A stretch of DNA of 64,000 nt from a virus (IMGVR_UViG_3300042465_007464:45601-109600), one strand, 5' to 3'. Positions 53,481 to 60,327 are shown, numbered from the stretch's first letter. Notes: generated from the sequence alone by a model not told the origin. A program made the numbers and translations.

Positions 53481-53999
53481 TTACTCGATACCCGTTGCGT
53501 CTGCATCTTGTTTGCGTACTATCCATAATTTGCCACCAATCTCACGTGTTACATATCCCAATGAAATTAGTTTTGTCGCATTAGCCGCCAACAAGGCTTT
53601 ATATATGCGAGTCTTTTGCTGGTCTTTTTCTGCAGATGCAGTGTCAGCTCCAGTTACATCTACAGCTTCAGGTTGATGTTGTGCCAGAAAATCGCTTATA
53701 GCTTCTGCCGCAGTACTCATGAGACGTAGATAATTAACATGTCCCACTGCTGCTGAACGTGCGTGATTAACTGTCCAATTCAAATCTGCAGCGTGACGCG
53801 TATCTGGCGTTTGTGTTAAAATACCAAAACCCCATTCTCTGCGTTGTAAAAGTGTGAACACAAACAAGATGCGTTGACCATTCACTTCAATTTCAGTTTC
53901 ATAGCCATTCATATCGTTATCTTGCCATGTGAATTGGGTCGCGTAGGGCGTTACGCTCCCCAAAGTGATTTCTGTTAAAAGTTGTTTTAATCGTATCAT
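53481..53999 (-). CDS. Leader-bearing (MIRLKQLLTE) candidate cargo protein
   Basis: 172 residues. The leader MIRLKQLLTEI has an LTE site. A beta domain follows (FTWQDNDMNGYETEIEVNGQ, ILFVFTLLQRREWGFGILTQ); a Gln/Ala-rich linker (QHQPEAVDVTGADTASAEK) leads to a C-terminal winged-helix-like region (ALLAANATKLISLGYVTRE). Its ATG overlaps the stop of the neighbouring leader gene by four bases. Function unknown. Confidence 0.72.
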   Translation of the reverse strand: MIRLKQLLTEITLGSVTPYATQFTWQDNDMNGYETEIEVNGQRILFVFTLLQRREWGFGILTQTPDTRHAADLNWTVNHARSAAVGHVNYLRLMSTAAEAISDFLAQHQPEAVDVTGADTASAEKDQQKTRIYKALLAANATKLISLGYVTREIGGKLWIVRKQDADATGIE

Positions 54000-54484
54000 A
54001 GCATACCTGTTGGTGCTGGTGCGTAACGTGAAGCCGCAGGATTAAGATGTTTTATTGAATTCCATAAGCTATCCCAAGACAAACCTGCTTCTGCAGATAT
54101 GTCTACAAGCAAATCTGTTTTATATGTATGTTTATACGTTGCAATAACATTGCTTAATTCTTGCAAAGTTTTAATGCTTTTTAAAACATTGAGTACTTGT
54201 GAGTTTCCGCCTATACCCGTAACCAATTGATTTAATTGTTGTGCTTTGCGTCGCGAAGTTGTATCTCCCGTAGTCTTGATGCGTTTAGCTTGTTGATAAG
54301 TTTGTGTGAAACGTTGTTGTGGAGTAGTTTGTTTTGGCATAGTCGCCCCAAAATCTGTTGGTGCATCCGCTTCTACCCCGGGAGTTTTACCCGCAGGTGT
54401 ACCCGAAGCCTTGCTTAGATTGAATGCATTGTTACTACTCAATGCAAATCCTAGTTGTTCTATTAACGTCTTAAGGCGTATCAT
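53996..54484 (-). CDS. Leader-bearing (MIRLKTLIEQ) candidate cargo protein
   Basis: 162 residues. The leader MIRLKTLIEQL has LIE-Gln. Next come a Pro/Gly-rich, Thr-rich linker and a helical region (FTQTYQQAKRIKTTGDTTSR, NVLKSIKTLQELSNVIATYK), then a Pro-rich tail (RYAPAPTGML). It is the first gene of a two-gene unit with a late-type element. Function unknown. Confidence 0.72.
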   Translation of the reverse strand: MIRLKTLIEQLGFALSSNNAFNLSKASGTPAGKTPGVEADAPTDFGATMPKQTTPQQRFTQTYQQAKRIKTTGDTTSRRKAQQLNQLVTGIGGNSQVLNVLKSIKTLQELSNVIATYKHTYKTDLLVDISAEAGLSWDSLWNSIKHLNPAASRYAPAPTGML

Positions 54485-54500
54485 GGAATCCTTTTTTATA

Positions 54501-54508
54501 ATAAATAT
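54501..54508 (-). promoter_or_regulatory. Late-type ATATTTAT element
   Basis: ATATTTATTATAAAAAAGGA on the coding strand, about 17-24 bases before ATG 54484. Confidence 0.5.
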
Positions 54509-54535
54509 GCCATGCCAGTATAGTGCCTAAGACTT

Positions 54536-54599
54536 CTAGGGTGACAGGGGTTACTAGGGTGGCTAGGGTGACAGGAGCGCTCCTAGGACTTCTAGGGTG
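54536..54599. repeat. Four CTAGGGTG repeats
   Basis: CTAGGGTG at 54536, 54554, 54563 and 54592, with two longer ACTTCTAGGGTG copies and a CTCCTAGGA palindrome between. Irregular spacing; binding sites or a degenerating array. Confidence 0.55.
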
Positions 54600-54750
54600 G
54601 TACAGAGTGGGTATGGCTCAGCCATATACAATATAGAAGCAAGGTTGTCCCAAAAAAATCTCCCCGTGCAAGGAAAACATATATAACCACTCCATCCAGA
54701 CCAGGGGGTCTACACCCCCTTAACGAAACCCTCCCCCACCCCCTGGTTTT

Positions 54751-54803
54751 GGGGGGGCTAACGGGGGTCAAAGCAAGGGGGGTCACCCATGAAACGAGGG
54801 GGG
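54751..54803 (+). other. G-quadruplex-type sequence
   Basis: Four G tracts of 7, 5, 6 and 6 (54751, 54763, 54777, 54798) with loops of 5, 9 and 15 bases in an otherwise AT-rich genome. It fits a G-quadruplex pattern on the plus strand; alternative hairpins with nearby C runs are also possible. Confidence 0.6.
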
Positions 54804-54850
54804 CATTTACACCCCCCATCACTACCCCTTAGGGCTTATGCTTGATAATG

Positions 54851-55069
54851 CTATGCGGTCTCCACTGTCTCTAACAGGTCCTTAACGGATTGCAATGCTA
54901 CCTTCGCACCATACTGGATAGCCATTTGCATTAGGATGATGTCCATGCTGCCTTGGTTTGCTAGGGCAAATGCTTGCAATGCCTCTAGGCTCTCTGGTGT
55001 TGCTACGAAGCCTCTGTCTAGGCCTTTCAACTCTGCTGCTACAAATTCTTTTACGTCTACTGCTTTCAT
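54851..55069 (-). CDS. Small early protein
   Basis: 72 residues, helical: MKAVDVKEFVAAELKGLDRG, SLEALQAFALANQG, AIQYGAKVALQSVKDLLET. It has a class-I promoter and a GAGAGA-type leader before the ATG. Unknown function; one of a series of tiny proteins expected early in infection. Confidence 0.72.
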   Translation of the reverse strand: MKAVDVKEFVAAELKGLDRGFVATPESLEALQAFALANQGSMDIILMQMAIQYGAKVALQSVKDLLETVETA

Positions 55070-55090
55070 TGTCTCTCTTTTTAATTTATA

Positions 55091-55121
55091 TAAATATAAT
55101 GAATTAATCGGTGCGTGTCAA
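55091..55121 (-). promoter_or_regulatory. Class-I early promoter
   Basis: Coding strand TTGACA, 17 bases, TATATTTA; for the gene at 55069. Confidence 0.75.
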
Positions 55122-55135
55122 GCCCTTTGTGTATA

Positions 55136-55369
55136 TTATGCTTCTTGATTGATTTGTTGAAGTACTTCGGCTGCTTCTACATTATCCGGAAGCGTGTTGT
55201 CCATACCAATTTTCAATTCATGCATCAACTCATATACTGCTGAATAAGATGCGCGACAACTCTTAGTGAATGCGTGGTCTGCGCCGAAGTCGCGAGTTGC
55301 CTCTTTTAATGTTAACCATAACCGCGCCTCTTGTTTTTGGATCCCTTGGATCATTGCTGCTTTTGTCAT
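55136..55369 (-). CDS. Small early protein
   Basis: 77 residues, helical: AMIQGIQKQEARLWLTLKEA, a polar centre with one Cys (KSCRASYSAVYELMHELKIG) and an acidic end (NVEAAEVLQQINQE). It follows the 43-residue gene closely and has only an AGAGAGAT leader, so the two form a unit behind the promoter at 55577. Function unknown. Confidence 0.7.
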   Translation of the reverse strand: MTKAAMIQGIQKQEARLWLTLKEATRDFGADHAFTKSCRASYSAVYELMHELKIGMDNTLPDNVEAAEVLQQINQEA

Positions 55370-55392
55370 ATCTCTCTTTTTATATTAGGTTA

Positions 55393-55524
55393 TTACTTAC
55401 TCTTAATAATTGCATCTAATTGTTGTTTCAATTGGTCGATGTCTTTCTTAGTTAATTTAGTGATTTTCAGGTTAGCTGCTGCTGCTTTGAAATCGAAAAA
55501 AGCTTTTGGATCAATTTGTTTCAT
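55393..55524 (-). CDS. Tiny helical early protein
   Basis: 43 residues, ATG 55524 to TAA 55393: MKQIDPKAFFDFKAAAANLK followed by ITKLTKKDIDQLKQQLDAII. Highly helical, basic/hydrophobic alternation. GAGAGAA precedes the ATG. Function unknown. Confidence 0.65.
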   Translation of the reverse strand: MKQIDPKAFFDFKAAAANLKITKLTKKDIDQLKQQLDAIIKSK

Positions 55525-55576
55525 GTTCTCTCTTTTTTTAAATTAATGCTTAGGGCCTTTCCCTAATTGCTATACA

Positions 55577-55607
55577 TAAAGATAAGAATAATCGCAATAC
55601 AAACCTA
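55577..55607 (-). promoter_or_regulatory. TAGGTT-type early promoter
   Basis: Coding strand TAGGTT, 17 bases, TATCTTTA; variant of the TAGGAT class with one arm of its palindrome. For the genes at 55524 and 55369. Confidence 0.55.
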
Positions 55608-55648
55608 ATCTTTTTGCAACTTTTTTTAACTTTTTTTACAGTAGAAAA

Positions 55649-55670
55649 CCGACACCATCGCTGATGCCGG
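55649..55670 (-). terminator. Probable terminator after AAA+ gene
   Basis: Minus strand CCGGCATC/GATGGTGTCGG stem followed by TTTTCTAC, just beyond the stop of the gene at 55696. Confidence 0.55.
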
Positions 55671-55695
55671 ATCCTTATTTGAGAGATATGTTCGC

Positions 55696-56646
55696 TTATT
55701 CTGCGGCGATGATTTGTTCTGCTACCATCTCCTCTACATTGTCAAAGCCCATTGCACATATTCTTGCCGCTTTGATGAAGCTTCTAAGGTTGATGTCAAC
55801 TCCTCCAAACTTAGCATCCAAGCTTTTCATTACATCCAATGCTTGACGCTTAGCCGCTACCGGTATGGTTGGCTCCATAGACTCAAGCAATTGCTCCATG
55901 CGTTGGAACATTTGCGTGGTGTTCATTGTTATGTCTGCTACAAAGCTACGGCTTCGGATTGCTGCATCCAATTTGCTTTGGCTGATGTTGCTGACAAAGA
56001 TTATTTTGCCGGTAAACTCAAAGTGTGCTGGGATCGGTTCACCAAACTCATCTTTAAGGGGCTTGGTAGAGATATAAGATATCTTGCGAGTGTCATAGCT
56101 ATCCAAAGCCGCTTTGAGGATGTTAACCGCATCGTCGTCTTTGAATACAGAGTCACAGTCATCCAACACTACTATCTTGTCGGAGTTTTGGTACAAGGTA
56201 ATAAACAAGCCGGCTGCGGTAGCTTTGCCTTTGAAGTGCTCAAACTCGTAAGACTCTCGCAATCCCATCGCCTTAAGTGTCTCCTTAACCAAGTGCGTCT
56301 TACCTACACCTGCCATACCCGTGATAACCAAAGAGGGTTGGATCCCACGTCCTACCATCTTAGTAAGGCGCTCCAAGTTACCAAACATTACTTGTGGATC
56401 TCTGCTATCCAATACGGAAAGGAAAGACATTTTGCTTGGAGCTGCCGGTGCCATTGTTACACCTGCTTGGTCCGCTGCTACTCGCGTTACTCGGCCGTTG
56501 CCATTAACCATTAGCACTTCGCGGTTCTTCTCTGCGTTCAATAGCTGAACGTGACGGATTAGATCCTTTGTTGCAAACTCTCCGGTTTTGATGTTCTTCG
56601 CCATCAATTTTCCTTTTACTCTTACTGGTTCAAATACATTTAACAT
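55696..56646 (-). CDS. AAA+ ATPase
   Basis: 316 residues. Walker A GMAGVGKTH (110-118), Walker B IVVLDDCDS (158-166), sensor-1-like IIFVSNIS and an arginine-finger-like DAAIRSRS identify an AAA+ domain; the C-terminal helices (VDINLRSFIKAARICAMGF) form its lid. The N-terminal 90 residues are a separate domain. Clamp-loader-like or protein-remodelling roles are possible; no clear subfamily. Behind a class-I promoter, so early. Confidence 0.88.
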   Translation of the reverse strand: MLNVFEPVRVKGKLMAKNIKTGEFATKDLIRHVQLLNAEKNREVLMVNGNGRVTRVAADQAGVTMAPAAPSKMSFLSVLDSRDPQVMFGNLERLTKMVGRGIQPSLVITGMAGVGKTHLVKETLKAMGLRESYEFEHFKGKATAAGLFITLYQNSDKIVVLDDCDSVFKDDDAVNILKAALDSYDTRKISYISTKPLKDEFGEPIPAHFEFTGKIIFVSNISQSKLDAAIRSRSFVADITMNTTQMFQRMEQLLESMEPTIPVAAKRQALDVMKSLDAKFGGVDINLRSFIKAARICAMGFDNVEEMVAEQIIAAE

Positions 56647-56670
56647 ATCTCTTATTTTTTAATTATAATA

Positions 56671-56701
56671 TAAATTTAATGAAATTATCCGTGCGTGTCA
56701 A
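56671..56701 (-). promoter_or_regulatory. Class-I early promoter
   Basis: TTGACA, 17 bases, TAAATTTA on the coding strand; for the AAA+ gene. Confidence 0.75.
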
Positions 56702-56719
56702 GCCCTTTGGCAACTTTTT

Positions 56720-56848
56720 TTAAACTTTTTTCATGTCGTGGAAAACTAGGATTCCTGCTGGGATCAACCCTAATAGACCTAAGTCATTACCAAATGCTAC
56801 TAGTACCAATCCGATCCCTAATGCTAATGCTGTCAATGTTGTTCTCAT
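56720..56848 (-). CDS. Tiny membrane protein
   Basis: 42 residues, ATG 56848 to TAA 56720. Two short hydrophobic segments (LTALALGIGLVLVAFG and LGLLGLIPAGILVF) separated by NDLG. It has its own class-I promoter. A small phage membrane protein could act on host envelope or defence proteins; no family seen. Confidence 0.65.
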   Translation of the reverse strand: MRTTLTALALGIGLVLVAFGNDLGLLGLIPAGILVFHDMKKV

Positions 56849-56870
56849 ATATCTCTCTTTTTAATTTATA

Positions 56871-56901
56871 TAAAGATAAGGATATTATCCGTGCGTGTCA
56901 A
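56871..56901 (-). promoter_or_regulatory. Class-I early promoter
   Basis: TTGACA, 17 bases, TATCTTTA; for the tiny membrane protein at 56848. Confidence 0.75.
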
Positions 56902-56930
56902 GCTTTTTTGAAACTTTGTTTAAACTTTTT

Positions 56931-57095
56931 TTATCCGAAGAATCCACCCGCAGTCAGGATCCAAATTAAGATTGCAGTGTCAATTAAACCCATAAACAAG
57001 TTATGTCGTCCCTCGCGAGGCTTACCGTGCAAGAAGGATACTAACAACAATTGGATCCCTAATAAGGTTAATAAGATAATTTGTGGTGTTCCCAT
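56931..57095 (-). CDS. Small two-helix membrane protein
   Basis: 54 residues. Start at 57095 is preferred over an ATG 15 codons upstream because of the AAAGAGAT leader. Two transmembrane helices: PQIILLTLLGIQLLLVSFL and MGLIDTAILIWILTAGGFFG. The linker is basic (HGKPREGRHNL), so both ends are predicted outside the cytoplasm or the pair spans as a hairpin. Function unknown. Confidence 0.65.
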   Translation of the reverse strand: MGTPQIILLTLLGIQLLLVSFLHGKPREGRHNLFMGLIDTAILIWILTAGGFFG

Positions 57096-57130
57096 ATCTC
57101 TTTGTTTTAGATTGTTTCTCACGTCCGCAT

Positions 57131-57152
57131 GGGCCAACATTTCTGCTGGCCC
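57131..57152 (-). terminator. Hairpin, possible weak terminator or leader structure
   Basis: GGGCCA/TGGCCC inverted repeat between the genes at 57175 and 57095. No T-run follows, so it may be a leader hairpin rather than a terminator. Confidence 0.4.
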
Positions 57153-57174
57153 GGGACTATGTTGAGAGATATGT

Positions 57175-57549
57175 TTACTCTGTTAATGTTGCCTCATATT
57201 GTTCATCGCTGTCATCAACAATTTCAAAGCATCTGTCTAAGGCATTTTGGATGGCATCAAAGATGTTGTCACTCTCGACGTCGACATTTACCAACCTTAC
57301 TGTGTTGTGATAATCCATTTCAAACTCAGCTGATGACAAAGCAACAACGTCATCATTGTCCATGTTATTGATTGCGGATTCAATCACATCACCGATTGCA
57401 TCAAACATTGATTGCGTCATGCGCAACTCTGTCTTTGTCACTACCTCAGGATCCAAGCCTTGGATAAGTGCAATCACATTGTCAATTGATACTACTGAAG
57501 TCAACGCCTTTGCTGCTTCTAACTGTGCTACTAATTCTTCTTTTCTCAT
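57175..57549 (-). CDS. Acidic small early protein
   Basis: 124 residues, very acidic and helical: MRKEELVAQLEAAKALT, DNVIALIQGLDPEVVTK, IEDVIESAINN-like DAIGDVIESAINNMDNDD. DNA-mimic or inhibitor roles are possible for acidic early phage proteins but unproven here. Behind a class-I promoter. Confidence 0.68.
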   Translation of the reverse strand: MRKEELVAQLEAAKALTSVVSIDNVIALIQGLDPEVVTKTELRMTQSMFDAIGDVIESAINNMDNDDVVALSSAEFEMDYHNTVRLVNVDVESDNIFDAIQNALDRCFEIVDDSDEQYEATLTE

Positions 57550-57573
57550 CTCTCTTATTTTTTAATTATAATA

Positions 57574-57604
57574 TAAATTTAATGAATTAATCGGTGCGTG
57601 TCAA
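57574..57604 (-). promoter_or_regulatory. Class-I early promoter
   Basis: TTGACA, 17 bases, TAAATTTA; for the gene at 57549. Confidence 0.75.
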
Positions 57605-57633
57605 CCGTTTTGACAACTTTTTTTAAACTTTTT

Positions 57634-57840
57634 TTACAGGCCGGAAAACTCCCCATCAACAAACAATAATGCTTCTCCGGAGCCTAATCCATCCACGCAT
57701 ACATTAAAGTATCCGTCATTGGCATCCATAATGTTGTCCTGGTCTAGGATCTCGGTAGCTACTCGTTTGCTGTCCATCAACTTCATGAAGTCTGATGCGT
57801 TGAGGCTACTTGCTGCTTTGATAATTTGATTTCGTGTCAT
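57634..57840 (-). CDS. Small early protein
   Basis: 68 residues: an N-terminal helix (TRNQIIKAASSLNASDFMKL) then acidic beta segments (NDGYFNVCVDGLGSGEALLF). Behind a class-I promoter with three phased A-tracts upstream. Function unknown. Confidence 0.7.
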   Translation of the reverse strand: MTRNQIIKAASSLNASDFMKLMDSKRVATEILDQDNIMDANDGYFNVCVDGLGSGEALLFVDGEFSGL

Positions 57841-57864
57841 ATCTCTTATTTTTTAATTATAATA

Positions 57865-57895
57865 TAAATTTAATGAATTAAATGATGCGTGTCAA
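57865..57895 (-). promoter_or_regulatory. Class-I early promoter with phased A-tracts
   Basis: TTGACA, 17 bases, TAAATTTA; upstream (57896-57926) the coding strand has three AAAAAAGTTTC-like units at 11-base steps. Confidence 0.75.
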
Positions 57896-57924
57896 GCTTT
57901 TTTGAAACTTTTTTGAAACTTTTT

Positions 57925-58011
57925 TTAATTAAACAATTCAACATAAATTATTGCGTCAATCGCCAAAGTTGCTTGGCATACAATCATCTGGATTTTTTTT
58001 ATCTCTTTCAT
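57925..58011 (-). CDS. Tiny protein (28 residues)
   Basis: ATG 58011 to TAA 57925: MKEIKKIQMIVCQATLAIDA then IIYVELFN. One hydrophobic helix, possibly membrane-associated. It has its own class-I promoter and AGAGAT leader, which argues that it is real in spite of its size. Confidence 0.5.
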   Translation of the reverse strand: MKEIKKIQMIVCQATLAIDAIIYVELFN

Positions 58012-58030
58012 ATCTCTTAATTTTATAATA

Positions 58031-58061
58031 TAAAGATAAGCAAAATAACCATGCGTGTCAA
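58031..58061 (-). promoter_or_regulatory. Class-I early promoter
   Basis: TTGACA, 17 bases, TATCTTTA; for the 28-residue gene at 58011. Confidence 0.75.
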
Positions 58062-58089
58062 CCGTTTCGGCAACTTTGTTTGAAAAAAG

Positions 58090-58830
58090 TTACAGGTACT
58101 GAGCCAATAACTCAATACCCGGTAAACTTGCCAATGCCGTCTCTGCCTGTCGAACTAATTGTCTTGCACGTTCATTCGTCACATTCATCTCCTCAGCAAT
58201 TTGATCCATGCATTGTGCATACTCTCGTCCGATCCCGTAGAATCTCTCCAATGCTTCGCGTTGCTTTGGTTTAAGCATACTCATAGCACGTTGCAAATCG
58301 AATTGCATATCTTGCACGTCACGGCGTGATACGGTGCTATCCGCAGCCAAGTAACGATCCGCATAGGTTTCTTTGTTCTCGTCGTCACCTACCGGAGTGG
58401 ATATGCTTTTGGTGCTATACTCCTCAGTAGCCGTACGGTGGCTTGGGATCCTTACTGTGCGGGACATATCATTCAATGCCTTTTGCAACTCGGCACGGAT
58501 ATACCATACCGCAAAGGTAATGAACTTAACGCCTTTGGTTGGATCGTAACGTTCAGCGGCTTCAAACAAACCTACATTACCAAACCCAATGAGATCCTCC
58601 AATTCCAAACCCATTCCCTGATACTGTCGTGCTACTTGGATAACGAATCGCAAATTGCTTTCCACCAACTCATTGATTGCACGTCGGTCTCCTTGCTGTG
58701 CGCGTTCTCCTAATACGATCTCTTGTTCTCGAGTCAATGTGCCTGCCTTGCGCACTTCTTGCATGTATCTTACTGTAGACTCTGCTGTGGCTACTACTGC
58801 GCCGGTTGTGATGAATTTTCTTTTTGACAT
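58090..58830 (-). CDS. Sigma70-family RNA polymerase sigma factor
   Basis: 246 residues resembling Bacteroidota RpoD: a region 1.2-like YMQEVRKAGTLTREQEIVLG, then the region 2 core ANLRF-like SNLRFVIQVARQYQGMG, LEDLIGFGNVGLFEAAERYD and FITFAVWYIRAELQKAL, followed by VRIPSH. A C-terminal region 4 has LKPKQREALERFYGIG and a helix-turn-helix (MDQIAEEMNVTNERARQLV). It would bind host RNA polymerase core. Early location and RpoD similarity suggest a role distinct from the gp55-like factor; it may read one of the promoter classes here. Confidence 0.9.
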   Translation of the reverse strand: MSKRKFITTGAVVATAESTVRYMQEVRKAGTLTREQEIVLGERAQQGDRRAINELVESNLRFVIQVARQYQGMGLELEDLIGFGNVGLFEAAERYDPTKGVKFITFAVWYIRAELQKALNDMSRTVRIPSHRTATEEYSTKSISTPVGDDENKETYADRYLAADSTVSRRDVQDMQFDLQRAMSMLKPKQREALERFYGIGREYAQCMDQIAEEMNVTNERARQLVRQAETALASLPGIELLAQYL

Positions 58831-58872
58831 ATAACTCTTTTTTAATTAATAAAACGTAACCAATGCAACCGA

Positions 58873-59070
58873 CTACTTGCCGGTTGCTAAGAATTTAAAA
58901 CTTACTCTTACTGGAGCGGTTTGCTTTGCGACATACTCTGCCTTTCTTTTACCCAACTCAATTGCTTGTGCTACGGTTGTGGTATTACCTCCGGTTCTTG
59001 CGTCTTTAGACATTTGTGCCATTACCGCTCCTTGTCTTTCAAATCCTGAATTTCTTTTTCCTTTTGCCAT
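58873..59070 (-). CDS. Small basic early protein
   Basis: 65 residues, basic: MAKGKRNSGFERQGAVMAQ, then TVAQAIELGKRKAEYVAKQT and a beta strand end (VRVSFKFLATGK). It lies directly upstream of the sigma factor gene and shares its class-I promoter, so the two are probably co-transcribed. It might interact with the sigma factor; not shown. Confidence 0.65.
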   Translation of the reverse strand: MAKGKRNSGFERQGAVMAQMSKDARTGGNTTTVAQAIELGKRKAEYVAKQTAPVRVSFKFLATGK

Positions 59071-59095
59071 ATCTCTTATCTTTTTAATTATAATA

Positions 59096-59126
59096 TAAAT
59101 TTAATGAATTAAACCATGCGTGTCAA
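59096..59126 (-). promoter_or_regulatory. Class-I early promoter
   Basis: TTGACA, 17 bases, TAAATTTA; for the 59070 gene and probably the sigma factor. Confidence 0.75.
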
Positions 59127-59169
59127 GCATTTTTGAAACTTTTTTACAACGGATCCAATACTATTGGGT

Positions 59170-59391
59170 TCACATTTCTAATGAGTCAATCACTTGGTTC
59201 CATGCATCGGTTTGCTTTGCTTCTCCCTCTGCATTTAGAATGAATCGAAAATTAAAATCTGCATTAGGATTGATTACATAATGTTTGCCATTGTCAGCTT
59301 GAATTAAAAGCATTTCATGATTATACATTTCAGTAACGGTACCAAATAGAACTTCGTTAACATTTAATAAATTTGTGAATTTTACTCTCAT
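59170..59391 (-). CDS. Small beta-barrel-like early protein
   Basis: 73 residues: MRVKFTNLLNVNEVLFGTVT, MYNHEMLLIQADNGKHYVIN and FNFRFILNAEGEA suggest a small beta barrel. Behind a class-I promoter that is combined with a terminator. Function unknown. Confidence 0.7.
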   Translation of the reverse strand: MRVKFTNLLNVNEVLFGTVTEMYNHEMLLIQADNGKHYVINPNADFNFRFILNAEGEAKQTDAWNQVIDSLEM

Positions 59392-59414
59392 ATCTCTCTT
59401 TTTAAATTAATACT

Positions 59415-59445
59415 TAAATATAATAAAAAAAGGGATGCGTGTCAA
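59415..59445 (-). promoter_or_regulatory. Class-I early promoter, -35 in terminator loop
   Basis: TTGACA, 17 bases, TATATTTA; the -35 is the loop of the hairpin at 59432-59452 and its T-tract lies in the spacer. Confidence 0.75.
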
Positions 59446-59452
59446 GCATCCC
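59432..59452 (-). terminator. Terminator/promoter composite
   Basis: Minus strand GGGATGC/GCATCCC stem, loop TTGACAC, then T7. It would end the 59475 gene and its loop is the -35 box of the next promoter. Confidence 0.7.
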
Positions 59453-59474
59453 GGTAACTTTTTTCAAACTTTTT

Positions 59475-59732
59475 TTAATAATGCGGATTAACAAAGTCGA
59501 TCCCAATAGCTTTGTAATACACAGCCAATCCTTCAACCAACCTTTCTTCCAAGCCATGCTCAAGATGTTTTTCAATTTCAGCCACCATTACCTCATTGTC
59601 ATCGCAAACCTCTTCTGCAACATGGATCCCTTCGAATTCCAATTCACCATTCTCACCACCCGAGTAGTTCACTTCCAATTCAACCATCATTCCATTCAAT
59701 TGAACTGTCAATCCATAAATTACACCTTCCAT
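59475..59732 (-). CDS. Acidic small early protein
   Basis: 85 residues: a beta start (MEGVIYGLTVQLNGMMVELE) and an acidic helix (NEVMVAEIEKHLEHGLEERL). It follows the 59754 gene by about 21 bases without its own promoter. Function unknown. Confidence 0.68.
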   Translation of the reverse strand: MEGVIYGLTVQLNGMMVELEVNYSGGENGELEFEGIHVAEEVCDDNEVMVAEIEKHLEHGLEERLVEGLAVYYKAIGIDFVNPHY

Positions 59733-59753
59733 ATATTTGTTTTTAATTTGTTA

Positions 59754-59948
59754 CTACATTTCGCCTTCAACAACGTCAGTTACTGTAAAATAAGCTACCC
59801 GTTCTATAAAATCAACAACGTCTTCCGGCTCAAAGCCTTCAACATTAATAAGATCCTCAGCAATTGCCTTAATTGCTTGTTCCAATTTTTCCTGTGCCAT
59901 AGTGGGAGTTAAACCCAACATTCTGTCAAATGCTTCCATTGATACCAT
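59754..59948 (-). CDS. Acidic small early protein
   Basis: 64 residues, helical and acidic: FDRMLGLTPTMAQEKLEQAI, KAIAEDLINVEGFEPEDVV. First gene of a two-gene unit behind a class-I promoter. Function unknown. Confidence 0.68.
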   Translation of the reverse strand: MVSMEAFDRMLGLTPTMAQEKLEQAIKAIAEDLINVEGFEPEDVVDFIERVAYFTVTDVVEGEM

Positions 59949-59972
59949 AATCTCTCTTTTTAAATTAATACT

Positions 59973-60003
59973 TAAAGATAATAAAAATAACCGTGCGTGT
60001 CAA
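59973..60003 (-). promoter_or_regulatory. Class-I early promoter
   Basis: TTGACA, 17 bases, TATCTTTA; for the 59948 and 59732 genes. Confidence 0.75.
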
Positions 60004-60032
60004 GCATTTTGCTAAAAAAGTTTACGGAAAGT

Positions 60033-60305
60033 TTATTCCTCTTCGTCCCATTCATCACATTCGTCGCCATATTCAAAATCCAACTCGTCGATTATGTCTT
60101 CAAATGTGGCACACAATGCTTCGGCTTCTGCGTCTGTGATAGTGGATCCCGCCTGTTCCATGTTCTCGCCATCCAGCCAACGTTCAAATACTTCGGTTAA
60201 GTCGGATTCCGCTAAGCGTGCATCCATAATCTCTAACGCGTCGTCGTTAGCTACATCGGTGAAGTCGTAAATTCTTCCGTAAAGGTCTTGCAATTTTTCT
60301 CTCAT
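60033..60305 (-). CDS. Very acidic small early protein
   Basis: 90 residues: MREKLQDLYGRIYDFTDVAN and an extremely acidic end (FEYGDECDEWDEEE). Strong negative charge could mimic DNA, as known for several phage anti-defence or polymerase inhibitors; this is only a charge argument. Behind a class-I promoter. Confidence 0.68.
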   Translation of the reverse strand: MREKLQDLYGRIYDFTDVANDDALEIMDARLAESDLTEVFERWLDGENMEQAGSTITDAEAEALCATFEDIIDELDFEYGDECDEWDEEE

Positions 60306-60327
60306 ATCTCTCTTTTTAAATTATACT

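Larger units (their letters stand above)
54485..54850. other. GC-rich non-coding island with repeats and hairpins
   Basis: About 365 bases without a supported gene. The left part has four CTAGGGTG copies (54536, 54554, 54563, 54592). The right part has long G and C runs that form hairpins GGGGGTGTAGACCCCC and GGGGGGTGTAAATGCCCCCC on the minus strand and a possible G-quadruplex on the plus strand. It marks the boundary between the late cargo genes and the early small-gene cluster. Confidence 0.65.

Noticed and set aside
54592-54822. A 76-codon minus-strand gene in the GC-rich island
   Set aside because: It is only an open frame through G/C runs, with no start signal and an unlikely composition.
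57096-57140. Extended N-terminus of the two-helix membrane protein
   Set aside because: The common AAAGAGAT leader sits just before the shorter ATG at 57095.
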